Assembly: GCF_003602005.1 (NCBI RefSeq)
Contig: NZ_QZWD01000005.1
Span: 62,001-126,000, forward strand
Direction of reading: 5' to 3'
Origin: Salinisphaera sp. Q1T1-3
Lineage (GTDB): Bacteria; Pseudomonadota; Gammaproteobacteria; Nevskiales; Salinisphaeraceae
Length of the DNA: 64,000 nt
The notes beneath the pieces were generated by a model. The model did not search any database, was not told the DNA's origin, and saw only the letters and a program-made list of their open reading frames with translations. This document shows positions 1-10,572 of this stretch, piece after piece (the first letter of the stretch is position 1; every line of letters starts with the position of its first letter). Made by a program: the position numbers and the translations under genes.

Positions 1-1172
1 TCGCCGAGACACCGGAAGCCGACGTCGATTCGGGGGCCGACTGCCTCGAGTATTTCGCCGGGCAGGCCAGCTCGATCCAGGGCGAGTATCAGGAAGTCGA
101 CGGCGGGTTCTTCTATACGCGACCCGAGCCGCTGGGCGTGGTCGGCGCCATCGGTGCCTGGAATTACCCGCTGCAGATCGCCTGCTGGAAGGCGGCCCCG
201 GCGCTGGCCGCGGGCAACACCTTTGTATTCAAGCCCTCCGAACTCACGCCGCTGTCGGCGCTGCGTCTGGCCGAGCTGGCGCAGGAGGCGGGAGTGCCGG
301 CCGGCGTGTTCAACGTGGTACCGGGCTTCGGCGAGGCCGGGCAGGCGCTGTCCACGCATCCGGGCGTGGACAAGATCTCGTTGACCGGCGGCGCAGACAC
401 CGGCAAGCGGGTCATGGCGGATGCGGCCGGCACGCTCAAGGAAGTCTCGCTCGAGCTGGGTGGCAAGTCGCCGCTCGTGATCTTCGAGGACGCCGATCTC
501 GACAACGCGGTCTCCGGCGCGCTGCTCGCCAATTTCTTCACCCAGGGTGAAATCTGTACCAACGGTACGCGCGTATTCGTCCACGAGTCGGTACGTACGG
601 CGTTTCTCGACAAGCTGGTCGAACGCGTCGAGCGGCTCGTGATCGGCGATCCCGCCGAGCCGGAGACCGATGTCGGGCCGATGATCAGCCCGGAACATGG
701 TCGGCAGGTTCTCGAGTACATCGAGGCCGGCAAGCAGAGCGGGGCCCGTCTGGTCACCGGGGGCGAGCGAGTCACCGTCGCCGGATGCGAACACGGCGTA
801 TTCGTGGCCCCGACGGTCTTCGACGGCTGCCGCGACGATATGCAGATCGTGCGCGAGGAGATCTTCGGGCCGGTCATGTCGGTGCTTTCTTTCACCGACG
901 AGGACGAGGTCGTGGCACGGGCCAACAACACGGAATTCGGCCTGGCGGCCGGGGTCTTCACGCGCGACCTGGAACGCGCACACCGCGTGATCGGGGCGCT
1001 GGAGGCCGGCATCTGCTGGATCAATCACTACAACATCACGCCGATCGAAATGCCGTTCGGCGGGATCAAGGGCTCGGGCATCGGCAAGGAGAACAGCCGG
1101 CGGGCACTGTCGCATTACACACGCATCAAGAGCGTGTTCGTCGCCCGTGGTGCGGTCGACGCGCCGTACTGA
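1..1172 (+). CDS. betB: Betaine aldehyde dehydrogenase, 5'-truncated by the window
   Basis: NAD(P)-dependent aldehyde dehydrogenase that would oxidise betaine aldehyde to glycine betaine, the second step of osmoprotectant synthesis from choline. The reading frame is open from base 3, so the start lies outside the window. Visible family features are the cofactor-binding segment GAWNYPLQ, the general-base Glu in LELGGKSP, the catalytic Cys in QGEICTNG and the C-terminal PFGGIKGSG. The gene directly precedes betA on the same strand, 25 bases apart, which supports BetB over other aldehyde dehydrogenases. The regulator betI would be expected upstream, outside the window. Confidence 0.9.
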   Translation, partial: AETPEADVDSGADCLEYFAGQASSIQGEYQEVDGGFFYTRPEPLGVVGAIGAWNYPLQIACWKAAPALAAGNTFVFKPSELTPLSALRLAELAQEAGVPAGVFNVVPGFGEAGQALSTHPGVDKISLTGGADTGKRVMADAAGTLKEVSLELGGKSPLVIFEDADLDNAVSGALLANFFTQGEICTNGTRVFVHESVRTAFLDKLVERVERLVIGDPAEPETDVGPMISPEHGRQVLEYIEAGKQSGARLVTGGERVTVAGCEHGVFVAPTVFDGCRDDMQIVREEIFGPVMSVLSFTDEDEVVARANNTEFGLAAGVFTRDLERAHRVIGALEAGICWINHYNITPIEMPFGGIKGSGIGKENSRRALSHYTRIKSVFVARGAVDAPY

Positions 1173-1197
1173 AACAACGTCTTTCGAGGGTCAACGC

Positions 1198-2856
1198 ATG
1201 AGTCACCACGCGCAATACGATTACGTCATCATCGGCGCCGGTTCGGCCGGGGCAGTCATGGCGCACCGTCTGTCCGAAGACAAGGACGTGAAGGTACTGC
1301 TGATCGAGGCGGGTCCGATGGATCGCTCGTTGTTCATCCACATGCCCTCGGCATTCGCCTACCCGATGAACGGCGACCAGTTCAGCTGGAATTACCATAC
1401 CCAGCCGGACCCTTACATGGACAATCGCAGCATGCACTGCCCGCGTGGCCGCGTGCTGGGTGGCTCGTCGTCGATCAACGGCATGGCCTATGTGCGTGGC
1501 AATGCGCTGGACTACGAGGGCTGGGCCCGCGATTTCGGTCTGGAGGACTGGCGTTACGAGGACGTACTGCCGTACTTCCGCAAGGCCGAGGATTTCGACC
1601 AGGGCGAAAACGAATACCACGGCACTGGTGGCCCGTTGCACGTCACCACGGGGCTCGGGCGCAATCCGCTCTATCACGCGTTCGTCCAGGCCGGCATGCT
1701 GGCTGGCTATCCCTACACGCCGGACATGAACGGGCATCAGCAGGAAGGCTTCGGTCCGATGTTCATGACGACCAAGGACGGCGTGCGCTGGTCCACGGCC
1801 AACGCCTATCTGCGCGGCGTCATGCGGCGTCCGAACCTGACCGTCATGACACGCACCCAGACCCGTCGCATCGTGTTCGACGGCACACGGGCAACCGGGA
1901 TCGAGGTCGATCGCAACGGGGCGCGCGAGGTCTTCGAGGCGCGTCGCGAAGTGATCTGCTGTGCCGGAGCGATCAACTCGCCGCAGTTGCTCATGCTCTC
2001 CGGCGTCGGCCCGGGCGACCAGCTGCGCGAGCACGGCATCCGGCCGGTGCACGAGAATCCGTACATCGGCCAGAACCTGCAGGACCATCTGGAAGTCTAC
2101 GTCCAGTACGAGTGTAAGCAGCCGATCACGTTGTACTCGGCCCAGAGCAAGGCAGCGATGGGCAAGATCGGCGCGCAGTGGCTGCTCACGCGCAAGGGCC
2201 TGGGGGCGACTAACCATTTCGAGTCGGGCGGCTTCATCCGTAGCGAGCCGGGTATCGAATACCCGAACATTCAGTATCACTTCCTGCCGATGGCGGTGTC
2301 CTATGACGGGTCGGCCAAGGCCACATCGCACGGCTTCCAGGCACACGTCGGGCCCATGCGGCCGGAATCCCGCGGCGAAGTGCGGCTGGCCTCGGCTTAT
2401 CACAAGGCCGATCCGAAGATCGTGTTCAACTACATGGCCACCGAGCGCGATCGGCGCGAGATGCGGGATGCGATCCGGCTGACGCGGGAGATCATCGCCC
2501 AGTCGTCGTTCGATGCCTTTCGCGGTGCCGAGATGGGCCCGGGCGAAGACGTCGAGTCGGACGAGGCACTGGATGCCTGGGTGCGGGCCAACGGCGAGTC
2601 GGCCTACCATCCGTCGGGTACCTGTGCGATGGGCACCCACGATGAGGCGGTGGTCGACGGCGAGGGCCGTGTCTACGGCGTGGAAGCCCTGCGAGTGGTC
2701 GATGCCTCGGTCATGCCGCGCATCACCACGGGCAATCTCAACGCGCCGACGATCATGATCGCCGAGAAAATCGCCGATTATGTCCGGGGCAAGTCGCGCT
2801 CGGCCGAGCCGGCCGATTTCTATCGCGCCGAGAACTGGCAGTCCAGCCAGCGCTGA
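1198..2856 (+). CDS. betA: Choline dehydrogenase
   Basis: FAD-dependent GMC oxidoreductase, 552 aa, close to the length of E. coli BetA. It oxidises choline to betaine aldehyde at the inner membrane. The N-terminal dinucleotide motif [15 protein letters not shown], the GMC signature around [13 protein letters not shown], and the C-terminal active-site His in [11 protein letters not shown] with the following GNLNAPT segment are all present. The ATG at 1198 is preferred because the N-terminal FAD motif follows at once; an upstream in-frame start at 1147 would overlap betB. It forms an operon with betB, and a hairpin terminator follows at 2896. Confidence 0.95.
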   Translation: MSHHAQYDYVIIGAGSAGAVMAHRLSEDKDVKVLLIEAGPMDRSLFIHMPSAFAYPMNGDQFSWNYHTQPDPYMDNRSMHCPRGRVLGGSSSINGMAYVRGNALDYEGWARDFGLEDWRYEDVLPYFRKAEDFDQGENEYHGTGGPLHVTTGLGRNPLYHAFVQAGMLAGYPYTPDMNGHQQEGFGPMFMTTKDGVRWSTANAYLRGVMRRPNLTVMTRTQTRRIVFDGTRATGIEVDRNGAREVFEARREVICCAGAINSPQLLMLSGVGPGDQLREHGIRPVHENPYIGQNLQDHLEVYVQYECKQPITLYSAQSKAAMGKIGAQWLLTRKGLGATNHFESGGFIRSEPGIEYPNIQYHFLPMAVSYDGSAKATSHGFQAHVGPMRPESRGEVRLASAYHKADPKIVFNYMATERDRREMRDAIRLTREIIAQSSFDAFRGAEMGPGEDVESDEALDAWVRANGESAYHPSGTCAMGTHDEAVVDGEGRVYGVEALRVVDASVMPRITTGNLNAPTIMIAEKIADYVRGKSRSAEPADFYRAENWQSSQR

Positions 2857-2895
2857 TCCCGCGGTCCCCGCACCGACATGCGATCCGCTTTCCAG

Positions 2896-2920
2896 CGCCG
2901 GCCTTCGTGCCGGCGTTTCT
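2896..2920 (+). terminator. Rho-independent terminator after betBA
   Basis: Perfect 7-bp stem CGCCGGC/GCCGGCG with a 6-base loop, followed by TTTCT. It lies 40 bases after the betA stop and before the malic enzyme start. Confidence 0.65.
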
Positions 2921-2984
2921 CATTCACGCGCGGGCGGCGACGAGGCGTTATCCTAGCGACCCGCGATCGATCGACAGGCAAGCC

Positions 2985-4679
2985 ATGACGCAGCACGAAA
3001 AACGTCCGCTCTATATCCCCTATGCCGGACCGACGCTCCTCGAGATGCCGCTTCTGAACAAGGGGAGTGCCTTCACGGCGGACGAGCGTGTCGATTTCAA
3101 TCTGATCGGGCTGCTGCCCCAGAACGTCGAATCGATCGAGGAACAGGTCGAGCGCGCCTACAAGCAGTATCAGGCCTGTGATTCAGACCTGGACCGACAT
3201 ATCTATCTGCGCGCGATCCAGGACGACAACGAGACCATGTTCTTCCGGCTGCTGGAAGAACATCTCGAAGAGATGATGCCCATCATCTACACGCCGACCG
3301 TGGGCCAGGCCTGCGAGCAGTTCTCCGAGATCTATCGCAATCATCGCGGCCTGTTCATCTCGTACCCCGATCGGCATCGCATGGACGATATCCTGCGCTC
3401 GGCCACCAAGGACAATGTCCGGGTGATCGTGGTCACCGACGGCGAGCGGATCCTGGGCCTGGGGGATCAGGGGATCGGGGGCATGGGCATCCCGATCGGC
3501 AAGCTGTCCCTCTACAGCGCCTGTGGCGGCATCTCGCCGGCCTATACGCTGCCGGTGGTGCTCGATGTCGGCACCAACAACCAGCAGTTGCTCGACGATC
3601 CGATGTATATGGGATGGCGGCACGAGCGGATTTCCGATGCCGCGTACTCCGAGTTCGTCGATCTGTTCGTCCAGGCGGTCAAGCGGCGTTGGCCGAACGT
3701 GCTGCTCCAATTCGAGGATTTCGCCCAGGCCAATGCGAATCCGCTGCTGTCGCGGTATCGCGACGAGATCTGCTGCTTCAACGACGATATCCAGGGCACG
3801 GCGGCCATCTGTGTCGGTTCGCTGCTGGCAGCCTGCAAGGCCAAGGGCGAGAAGGTCAGCCAGCAGACCATCACCTTCGTCGGCGCCGGCTCGGCGGGTT
3901 GCGGTATCGCAGAGCAGATCGTGGTCGCCATGACCGACGAAGGCCTGTCGGATGCCGAGGCGCGCAAACGCATCTACATGATCGACCGCGTGGGGCTGCT
4001 CACCGACGACGTCGACGATCTATACGACTTCCAGGCCCGGCTGGCCCATAAAGCCGATGCGGTGGCCGACTGGTCAACCGCGCCGCGTGGCGAAGATGCC
4101 TTGATGAGCGTGATCGAAAACGCGCGGCCCACGGTCCTGATCGGCGTGTCCGGCCAGCGCGGCCTGTTTTCCGAGCAGGTCATCAAGACCATGCACAAGC
4201 ATTGCCCGAAACCCTTCGTGATGCCGTTGTCGAATCCGACGTCTCGCGTGGAGGCCACCCCCGAGGAAGTGCTGACCTGGACCGGGGGCGATGCGCTGGT
4301 TGCCACGGGCAGTCCGTTCCGCGACGTCGAGCTCGACGGGCGACGGATTCCCATCGCCCAGTGCAACAATGCCTATATCTTTCCCGGCGTCGGGCTCGGT
4401 GTGATTGCAGCCCGTGCGCGCAAGGTCACGGACAAGATGCTCATGGCGGCCTCGCGCGCGCTTGCCGAGAATTCGCCGCTCGCCGATTCGGACACCGGCG
4501 CATTGTTGCCGCCACTGTCGGCCGTGCGGGAACTGTCGCAGGCCATCGCCTTCGCCGTCGCCAAGCAGGCCCAGGAAGACGGTGTGGCGCTGTCTTCGAC
4601 CGACGCGGCGATCCGTGACGCCGTCGAGCGCAATTTCTGGTTCCCGCGTTATCGTCGATATCGCCGCGCTGCCTTCTAG
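2985..4679 (+). CDS. maeA: NAD-dependent malic enzyme
   Basis: Oxidative decarboxylation of malate to pyruvate in the cytoplasm, 564 aa, matching the E. coli MaeA (SfcA) length. Family motifs are [15 protein letters not shown], the glycine-rich [16 protein letters not shown], the metal-binding FEDFAQANA and [11 protein letters not shown], and the NAD site [13 protein letters not shown]. The ATG at 2985 is chosen because it aligns with the family N-terminus; an upstream in-frame ATG adds an unsupported leader. The TAG stop codon at 4677-4679 lies inside CTAG 4676-4679, the boundary of a dispersed repeat. Confidence 0.95.
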   Translation: MTQHEKRPLYIPYAGPTLLEMPLLNKGSAFTADERVDFNLIGLLPQNVESIEEQVERAYKQYQACDSDLDRHIYLRAIQDDNETMFFRLLEEHLEEMMPIIYTPTVGQACEQFSEIYRNHRGLFISYPDRHRMDDILRSATKDNVRVIVVTDGERILGLGDQGIGGMGIPIGKLSLYSACGGISPAYTLPVVLDVGTNNQQLLDDPMYMGWRHERISDAAYSEFVDLFVQAVKRRWPNVLLQFEDFAQANANPLLSRYRDEICCFNDDIQGTAAICVGSLLAACKAKGEKVSQQTITFVGAGSAGCGIAEQIVVAMTDEGLSDAEARKRIYMIDRVGLLTDDVDDLYDFQARLAHKADAVADWSTAPRGEDALMSVIENARPTVLIGVSGQRGLFSEQVIKTMHKHCPKPFVMPLSNPTSRVEATPEEVLTWTGGDALVATGSPFRDVELDGRRIPIAQCNNAYIFPGVGLGVIAARARKVTDKMLMAASRALAENSPLADSDTGALLPPLSAVRELSQAIAFAVAKQAQEDGVALSSTDAAIRDAVERNFWFPRYRRYRRAAF

Positions 4680-4740
4680 GGCCTTTTAACGCGTCCCGCG
4701 TGCGCCGCGCCGGCGAACACCAGTCGGGTAACCTGCATCC
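4676..4740 (+). repeat. Fragment of CTAG-bounded repeat (family B, left end)
   Basis: Begins CTAGGGCCTTTTAACGCGTC and continues with a CCGCGTGCGCCGCGCCGGCG stretch, matching the left ends at 21208 and 62491. Similarity stops after about 45 bases, so only one end remains. Bases 4741-4823 before cbpM show nothing recognisable. Confidence 0.7.
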
Positions 4741-4823
4741 ATCCGCGCGCCATACCCGGTGGGAGCACGGTACGAGGCGTGCGTGTTGCACGCACGGTTT
4801 CGCGTGATTGGCGCTGCCCGCCG

Positions 4824-5180
4824 TTAGTCGCGGGCGCTCGCCGGCGGTGTGCGCTCGCGGGTCGCATCGAGTTCGGCTCGCAGTGTCGTGATTTCGTCCA
4901 TGAGTTCGAGGGCGAGCGCCAGACCGGGCGTGTTGACGGCCAGATCACGATGCAGTCGGGCGGCCCGACGGGCGCGTACGAGATGCGTGGTGCTGAAATA
5001 CCAGACCGTGACATCTTGCGGGCCTCGATGTCGGGCGGCTGGCTCGATGACACCGTGCTCGACGAGCTCGATGATCCATTCGGCATGCATGTCGCAGGCC
5101 CGGGCGAGCTGGCCGAGGGAGACCGTATGATCGCCGGGCAGGTGTTCGCAGACCAGCGACGGGGCGTGAATATCGGACAT
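4824..5180 (-). CDS. cbpM: Chaperone modulatory protein CbpM
   Basis: Small (118 aa) MerR-like winged-helix protein that in E. coli binds the J domain of CbpA and inhibits its co-chaperone and DNA-binding activity. The N-terminal helix-turn-helix-like segment (residues about 20-55, SLGQLARACDMHAEWIIELVEHG) and the C-terminal helical segment fit the family. Its ATG lies 2 bases after the cbpA stop, so translational coupling is likely. The partner gene identity makes the call firm. Confidence 0.88.
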   Translation of the reverse strand: MSDIHAPSLVCEHLPGDHTVSLGQLARACDMHAEWIIELVEHGVIEPAARHRGPQDVTVWYFSTTHLVRARRAARLHRDLAVNTPGLALALELMDEITTLRAELDATRERTPPASARD

Positions 5181-5182
5181 GA

Positions 5183-6145
5183 TCAGACTCCCAGGCCGGC
5201 ACGCGGATTGAAGGGCGTGCGTTCGGCCAGCCGTTCGTAGAGTGCCCGGGTTTCGGCATCGATCGCATCACCGCCCGGCGGCATCGTGACCCGCAGCACC
5301 GCATATAGATTTCCAGCCGTCTCGCCGCCCGGCATGCCGCGGCCACGCAGCCGCAGTCGGCGTCCGCTGTTGCTCCCGGGTGGTACCTTGAGATCGACGG
5401 GGCCGCCGGGCGTTGGTGTCTTGACAGTTGCCCCGAGCGCGGCCTCCCAGGGCGCGATCGGCAGATCGACGATGAGATCGGGCCCGTCGCGTCGATAGAT
5501 GGCGTGCGGTGCGAAGTCGATCTCGATATACAGATCGCCGGCCGGCGCATCGGTGCCGAAGCCGGGCCCGCCCTGGCCGGTCAGCCGTAGCTGTTGGCCG
5601 GCGCGCACGCCTTTGGGGATCGTGACCCGTAGATTCTGTCGTTTCTCGACGATACGACCGTCTGAAAGCTGTTCAGGCCGGGCGAGATTGACGCTTCGAA
5701 CCGCACCATCGAACGCGTCCTCGATGGCGAGCTCGATCCGGGCGTGGACATCCTGGCCGCGCAGCCGTGTGCCGCCCGTCGCGCCGTGGCGACGAGGCCC
5801 GGTCGCGCCGCCGAACATGTCGCTGAAGAAATCGCTGAAGTCCGCGGCATCGGCCTGGGTGAAACCGCCGCCGTGGAAATCGAACCCGGCGGCCGTATCG
5901 GCGCCCTGTGTGCGGTCATGCGGCGGCTCACCGCCGGGCGGGATCGCATCGTAGGCCGCTTTCTTTTCCGGATCGCCGAGCACTTCGTAGGCTTCGGAGA
6001 CATCCTTGAAGCGGTCCTCGGCATCCGCTTCCTTGCTCACGTCCGGATGATACTTGCGCGCCGCCTTGCGGTAAGCGCGCTTGATGTCGTCGGCCGAGGC
6101 ATCGCGCGCAACGCCCAGGGTTTCGTAATAATCTCTATAGGCCAT
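5183..6145 (-). CDS. cbpA: DnaJ-family co-chaperone / curved-DNA-binding protein CbpA
   Basis: J-domain protein of 320 aa that stimulates Hsp70 ATPase. The N-terminal J domain (residues about 3-68) has the HPD signature in [10 protein letters not shown] Gly/Phe-rich linker follows, then the two beta-sandwich substrate-binding domains, and there is no cysteine zinc finger, which separates CbpA from DnaJ. The ATG at 6145 is preferred over one at 6175 because the latter falls inside the predicted -10 element. It is the first gene of a cbpA-cbpM operon. Confidence 0.93.
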   Translation of the reverse strand: MAYRDYYETLGVARDASADDIKRAYRKAARKYHPDVSKEADAEDRFKDVSEAYEVLGDPEKKAAYDAIPPGGEPPHDRTQGADTAAGFDFHGGGFTQADAADFSDFFSDMFGGATGPRRHGATGGTRLRGQDVHARIELAIEDAFDGAVRSVNLARPEQLSDGRIVEKRQNLRVTIPKGVRAGQQLRLTGQGGPGFGTDAPAGDLYIEIDFAPHAIYRRDGPDLIVDLPIAPWEAALGATVKTPTPGGPVDLKVPPGSNSGRRLRLRGRGMPGGETAGNLYAVLRVTMPPGGDAIDAETRALYERLAERTPFNPRAGLGV

Positions 6146-6173
6146 GGCGGATGATGGAAGAAGCCCTTCCATC

Positions 6174-6202
6174 AATCTAGCGACAGGCTTTGGTCAATTC
6201 AA
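6174..6202 (-). promoter_or_regulatory. Sigma-70-type promoter of cbpA
   Basis: On the minus strand, -35 TTGAAT and -10 TAGATT are separated by 17 bases in an AT-rich gap, putting the transcript start about 20 bases before the ATG at 6145. The position rules out the longer in-frame start at 6175. Confidence 0.55.
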
Positions 6203-6253
6203 TATATGTTTGATTGATTGTCGATCCGTCATATTATTTAGTGTGGTATTGAG

Positions 6254-8029
6254 TCAACGACCGTCAGCTGTTCCGCGCTCAATTCGTTGCCATAGTTTCG
6301 CCGGTCGCCATGGTTCACCGTAGCGTTGCGCCAGATTCGTGATGTCGCGCAAGCATGTTTCCGGTTCGATGAGTGACTGGCGCAGTATGCCACCCTGGGT
6401 AACATCAAGATTGAAGCCTTCAATCAGCAATAGATCCAGATCATCCGGATGACGCGCGAGATTCCATTCCCCAGCGAGACAACGCAACGCGTTGTTGAGT
6501 AATGCCAAGTAAACGAGTCTCTTCCAGGGTAATGGCGGGGTTGCCGGGCTTGAATCGGTATCCGGCCGCAGCTGCTGCAGTGCGACGGCCGGGCCAACCG
6601 CACGCCAGGCGCGATGAAGTCCGCGGTTCGTACCGATCGCGGCTGCCGTTCGGATCAGAGTGTCCGTCGTTGCGTCGATCAGGATCGCGCCCAGCGGCTG
6701 TCGTTGTTGAAGATGCAGGCAAGGTAAGCCCAGCGCGCGCAGGGCGGCAACGGCCGGCGCCAAATGGGGCTGGTCTTCGGACTCGCTCGGACCCAGCATC
6801 GCCACCCGGCGGGGGTGGCCGCCGCTCAATGCAATGTCGATCAGCCGTGCGTTGCCGATCAGTGGCGATTCGGTCTCTGGACGTAACACGAGTAGCGGTT
6901 GATCAGTCGGTAGGCTTTGATCGAGTTTCTCGATCTGTTCCGGGCAGATCGGGTCCTGGTCAACGACAATGATGGTCGATCGCGCTGCTTCGGCGATACA
7001 GGTCGCGACCGTCTCAGTACGCACAACCTCGGGGAGAACCAGCGATGCGTCGATGTCGTGACCGCCGAGTAGCACTATGCGATCGATGACAGGCAGGGCG
7101 ACGCCGTTCAGCGGGCGCTGCGCTGCGATCACTTCAGTCTGCCAGTGTGCAGCGATCGTGTGTCGCTCGGTCGATTCCTCGCACTGGCGGTAATGTTGGC
7201 GTTCCAGCGCGTCGGCGGTTGCCGCGTCTGGTTCGGAAAGCACTGTCCGGATAGCCTGTTGTGCCATGTGGCGGACCGGCCATGCGGCCATGTCAGCGAG
7301 TGCTCCCGCGGGTGAGGGGCGGTTCATTGCCGTCTCCCGTCCATGGGCAGGCAGGTTGTGCAGAACCGCCTCGATCTCGTCCTGGTCATCCCGGGAAAGG
7401 CGATGATCGAGCAGGCCCCAACGCATGGCGACGGTTGCATTGATGCTTGCACCGGAAAGCAACAGGCGCGCGGATCGGTCGAGGTTATCGATCAGTCGTG
7501 GCAAGCGCACCGTGGCGCCGGCGCCCGGCGGTAAGCCGAGATGAATTTCCGGAAATCCCATACGAACCGGGCCGACGGCGAGGCGATAGGAGCAGGCCAG
7601 GGCGATCTCCAGTGCCGTGCCAAGTACAGCACCGCGAAGTAGGGCAACGACGGGCTTAGGGCTGGCCTGAAGCGTCTCGCACAGCGGCCGCGCGGCATCG
7701 CTGTTGTAGAGCGTGCCGAGCTCCTCGGGAGCGGCGCCGCGTGAAAAGTCATCGCCCTTGCCGCATAGTATGGCCAAGTGGGACGTGGGATCGGCAACAA
7801 AACGCGTAAGCGCGGCGTGCAGCGTATCGAGGAGCGTCTCGTCGAAGAGATTGCCGTCCGCGGCGCCGAAAATCAGCCAGACGAGCCCGCCATGGCGCTG
7901 ATAGGCCACGGCGGGCTCGTGTCCGGCTTGACCGGTCACCGGTTCACCACCAGTATCCGGTACGATATTCGGCCGGTTCTCATCGTGGCCGACCGCGTGG
8001 GCGTTGTTCGATTCGTGTGTATTGCTCAT
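6254..8029 (-). CDS. Enoyl-CoA hydratase with degenerate FadB-type dehydrogenase domain
   Basis: Protein of 591 aa, shorter than FadB (about 729). Residues about 45-250 are a crotonase domain: the FadB segments ALGGGCE and GLPETKLG correspond to VLGTALEIALA and GFPEIHLGLPPG, and both catalytic glutamates appear kept. The following part aligns by position with the 3-hydroxyacyl-CoA dehydrogenase half, but the Gly-rich NAD motif is replaced by LLGGHDIDASL. The C-terminal segment DLDLLLIEGFNL...GGILR still resembles the end of FadB. I infer a hydratase or CoA-binding protein without dehydrogenase activity. Its start lies 2 bases after the stop of a small thioredoxin gene, so the two are probably co-translated. 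Substrate unknown. Confidence 0.65.
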   Translation of the reverse strand: MSNTHESNNAHAVGHDENRPNIVPDTGGEPVTGQAGHEPAVAYQRHGGLVWLIFGAADGNLFDETLLDTLHAALTRFVADPTSHLAILCGKGDDFSRGAAPEELGTLYNSDAARPLCETLQASPKPVVALLRGAVLGTALEIALACSYRLAVGPVRMGFPEIHLGLPPGAGATVRLPRLIDNLDRSARLLLSGASINATVAMRWGLLDHRLSRDDQDEIEAVLHNLPAHGRETAMNRPSPAGALADMAAWPVRHMAQQAIRTVLSEPDAATADALERQHYRQCEESTERHTIAAHWQTEVIAAQRPLNGVALPVIDRIVLLGGHDIDASLVLPEVVRTETVATCIAEAARSTIIVVDQDPICPEQIEKLDQSLPTDQPLLVLRPETESPLIGNARLIDIALSGGHPRRVAMLGPSESEDQPHLAPAVAALRALGLPCLHLQQRQPLGAILIDATTDTLIRTAAAIGTNRGLHRAWRAVGPAVALQQLRPDTDSSPATPPLPWKRLVYLALLNNALRCLAGEWNLARHPDDLDLLLIEGFNLDVTQGGILRQSLIEPETCLRDITNLAQRYGEPWRPAKLWQRIERGTADGR

Positions 8030-8031
8030 CT

Positions 8032-8379
8032 TCAGTGCGACACGCCGATCGAGTCGATAAATTCGCGCAGGCGCAGCCGTGACAATAGGCCGACACGGCG
8101 ATCTTTTTCGTGTCCCTGATCGAACAGAACCAGCGTTGGCAGGCTACGAACCTCGAAGCGTGTTGCCGTTATGTCATCGTGTGTCTGGTTGGCTTGTTCC
8201 ACGTCAAGGGCAGCAACAATCAGTCGGTCGCTGTATTCTGTCGCGATCTCTTCAAGTACGGGCTGTAACAACCGGCATGGCTGGCACCATGGTGCCCAGA
8301 AATCGACCAGCACCGGAGATCGGGCGCGTAATACGCGATCTTCGAAATCGGCCAGGGTTACAGCTTGGATATTACTCAT
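8032..8379 (-). CDS. Small thioredoxin-like protein (WCQPC)
   Basis: Single thioredoxin-fold domain of 115 aa with active site WAPWCQPCRLLQP and the cis-Pro segment RSLPTLVLF. The redox pair is kept, but the usual Gly of WCGPC is Gln, which is uncommon in housekeeping thioredoxins. The ATG at 8379 has AAGGA 8 bases upstream; a longer in-frame start lacks support. No signal peptide, so cytoplasmic. It is the first gene of a two-gene unit with the FadB-like hydratase, which suggests a dedicated rather than general role. Confidence 0.82.
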   Translation of the reverse strand: MSNIQAVTLADFEDRVLRARSPVLVDFWAPWCQPCRLLQPVLEEIATEYSDRLIVAALDVEQANQTHDDITATRFEVRSLPTLVLFDQGHEKDRRVGLLSRLRLREFIDSIGVSH

Positions 8380-9299
8380 TGCATGGGTCCTTGCAGGAGG
8401 GGCATCGGGATAGGTATATCCCTGGATTCCGCCGCGCCGACCTGACAGTGACCGGGTTTTCATGATTGGACCGCGGCCGCCGCTCGACGCATCATGTTTC
8501 TACTTGTGTGCAATGAGCATCGAAAAGTGACAGTGGCGACTTCGCCTGCGACAGGTCTAGCCGAGTGTCTTCGGGGCACGACCGTGCGTCGGCCTTCCGT
8601 CACGGTATTGAAAGCGGCTGAGCGTTCGACCATCCGATGCCAGTTCAACAGGCTTGGGGCCGTCGCGAACTCACCGGCGATGCCGTAAGTGTTGCGTCGG
8701 CTCATCGAGCCTGCTGGCATGCGGGCGGAACGTGTTTTGAGGACATCGACGATTGACCAAGGAAGCTCGGAACAACCTCTGGCGGCTTGCGTTCGTGTCC
8801 TCGAATGTGTCGATACAAGGCGTCCGAGCGTGGCATCTGCCCCAAGGCGTTGATAATCGGCAGGTCAAGCTCGGCAACGCGGTATCGGCGCATTGGCGGC
8901 CGAATCCCGTGCGATGCGTGTTCGCGAAACGAGCAGCCCGGGCGCGGCCCGCGTCTGATTGGCGTCAGAGCATGCGAGCGGGCGCTGAGCAGACCACGCT
9001 CGCTTTTCCTTGCCAGCAGCCCATGCGCAAAACCAGTAGTGCGACCGCAACAGTTGTTTAGCGCTTCGCTGATGCGCCGCGAATCGAGGTGGTTTTATCG
9101 GGTTAACGATGTGCCTATGCCAAGGCATGCCTGCCGCGGCCAAGCATTGCGAAGCCGTGCGGCATCAAGCGCGGGCATGTCAGCACGGTGTTGAAGACAG
9201 CTGACTGGGTCAGTTGTCTGGGTACCGGATTAACAAAAGAGGATCCGGCTGGCCGGCAGATCTCGCCGTCCACTGCTAACAATCGGAGTGTAGCGTTTG
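8380..9299. other. Non-coding gap with repeat debris
   Basis: 920 bases between divergent genes. Short open frames here have no family features or ribosome-binding sites. A degenerate repeat copy lies at 9088-9233. A piece near 8605-8660 (TTGAAAGCGGCTGAGCG, then TTCAACAGGC) looks like another worn repeat end. The rest shows nothing recognisable. Confidence 0.5.
9088..9233 (+). repeat. Degenerate copy of the 183-bp TTATTAAYCCGGC repeat (family A)
   Basis: Follows the same order of blocks as the intact copies: GGTTTTATCGGGTTAACGAT, a GC-rich middle ending GAAGCCGTG, then TTGAAGACAGCTGACTGGGT and GGTACCGGATTAACA. The left terminal inverted repeat is missing. It sits just upstream of the gene at 9300. 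Confidence 0.6.
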
Positions 9300-10538
9300 A
9301 TGCCAGAACCAATTCACGAGTTCGATGGCGACATGCTCGAAGCCGCCTTAATGGCCACCGAAGGGCCGATATTGCTCTATGCAGGTGATCCCGATGCCGC
9401 AGGATACTCGTCTGTAATCGAGACGCTGTCCAAATTGCACGGGCGTGAGAAACGCCTTCATTGCGTTTGGCTTGACAGCCGCGGGCAGGCCCAGCATCTC
9501 GACCGTCTGGGGCTAAAGCCGCCCTTGCTCATGCTGCTTCAGCCGCTTGCGACGCCCGCGTTGCTGCCCTATCCGGTGACCGTAGACGGGATCGAGCACT
9601 GGCTATATGAGCAGGGTTTGCTGAAAAACGGGTTGTCTCCTGGCCGCGGCGATTGGCGCGCCTTCTACGGTGATAGCCAACTGCGCGATTTTTTCTACCA
9701 ACGCCTGCGCTGGCATGCTCGTGCCGGGCATATCGACACTTGGAATGCGCCGCGCTGGCATGACGGACAAGGCACGATCTCCGCGGCTATGGTCCACGAC
9801 ACCGATGCCGAATTGTTCGAGCGCATGACCGGCATGCCATATGCCTTCGCCTGCGTGCTCGAATTTCTGGATGTCGCCACCCGTGATCAGATCGATCAGT
9901 TGTTCGATGTATTAGAGCCGGGCTGTAAGTTGCGTGATGTGGCAATCAATCTGTTCAGTGCTTGGCTGGCGGCGCCCGAGCTACCCTGGGCTGAATTGAT
10001 CAATGACAGCCACATTGACGGTTTGCGACGACAATGGCTGACACTGGATGCGCAGCGTCGTCGCGGAGAGATAGTGCCAGCCGGGGAATGGCGGGAATTA
10101 CGTCTGGCAGCCAGTCACATGGTATCGGGAGATGATCCGTACCGAACGCTGCAACGACATGTCGCCGAATTGATCATGTGTGCGTCGCCGCCGCCGGCTG
10201 ACGATGCCCATCGGGCCTGGCGTCATCTACTGCTTGGCCTGGGCAGTTACGCCAAGGTCTCGATGGTGCGTTTTCTGCACGGTTGGCGGCATCAGGATTT
10301 TGCGATGGAAATGTTGCTTTTCCGCTGGTTCAGTGAGCGAGAGGCCCGCGAGCCCGGCGGGCGCTTCACCCCCGAGACCTTGCAGCAGGCACAACGGGAA
10401 TGGGAAGCACAGCCCCAGGACCAGGAATACATCGCGCGAGAAGAAGCCTTCCACGAGAATGCCCGGGTCTGGCTATCGACGTTCGACCACGACTGGTGGC
10501 TCTATCTGTTGCGGTTGCTGCGTGAGGCCCCGGTTTGA
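9300..10538 (+). CDS. Uncharacterised protein with possible N-terminal thioredoxin-like fold
   Basis: I do not recognise the family of this 412-aa protein. Residues about 1-105 read like a degenerate thioredoxin fold: ILLYAGDPD, an alternating helix/strand pattern, a Pro-containing segment GLKPPLLML in the cis-Pro position, and a closing helix; no CxxC is present. The rest is mostly helical and rich in Trp, Arg and acidic residues, with no signal peptide or membrane segment. The ATG at 9300 follows GGAG by 11 bases. It is divergent from the thioredoxin/hydratase pair, so a shared function is possible but unproven. Confidence 0.6.
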   Translation: MPEPIHEFDGDMLEAALMATEGPILLYAGDPDAAGYSSVIETLSKLHGREKRLHCVWLDSRGQAQHLDRLGLKPPLLMLLQPLATPALLPYPVTVDGIEHWLYEQGLLKNGLSPGRGDWRAFYGDSQLRDFFYQRLRWHARAGHIDTWNAPRWHDGQGTISAAMVHDTDAELFERMTGMPYAFACVLEFLDVATRDQIDQLFDVLEPGCKLRDVAINLFSAWLAAPELPWAELINDSHIDGLRRQWLTLDAQRRRGEIVPAGEWRELRLAASHMVSGDDPYRTLQRHVAELIMCASPPPADDAHRAWRHLLLGLGSYAKVSMVRFLHGWRHQDFAMEMLLFRWFSEREAREPGGRFTPETLQQAQREWEAQPQDQEYIAREEAFHENARVWLSTFDHDWWLYLLRLLREAPV

Positions 10539-10572
10539 AGGCTCGCGAATCGAAGCGATAACCCAAGAATCA

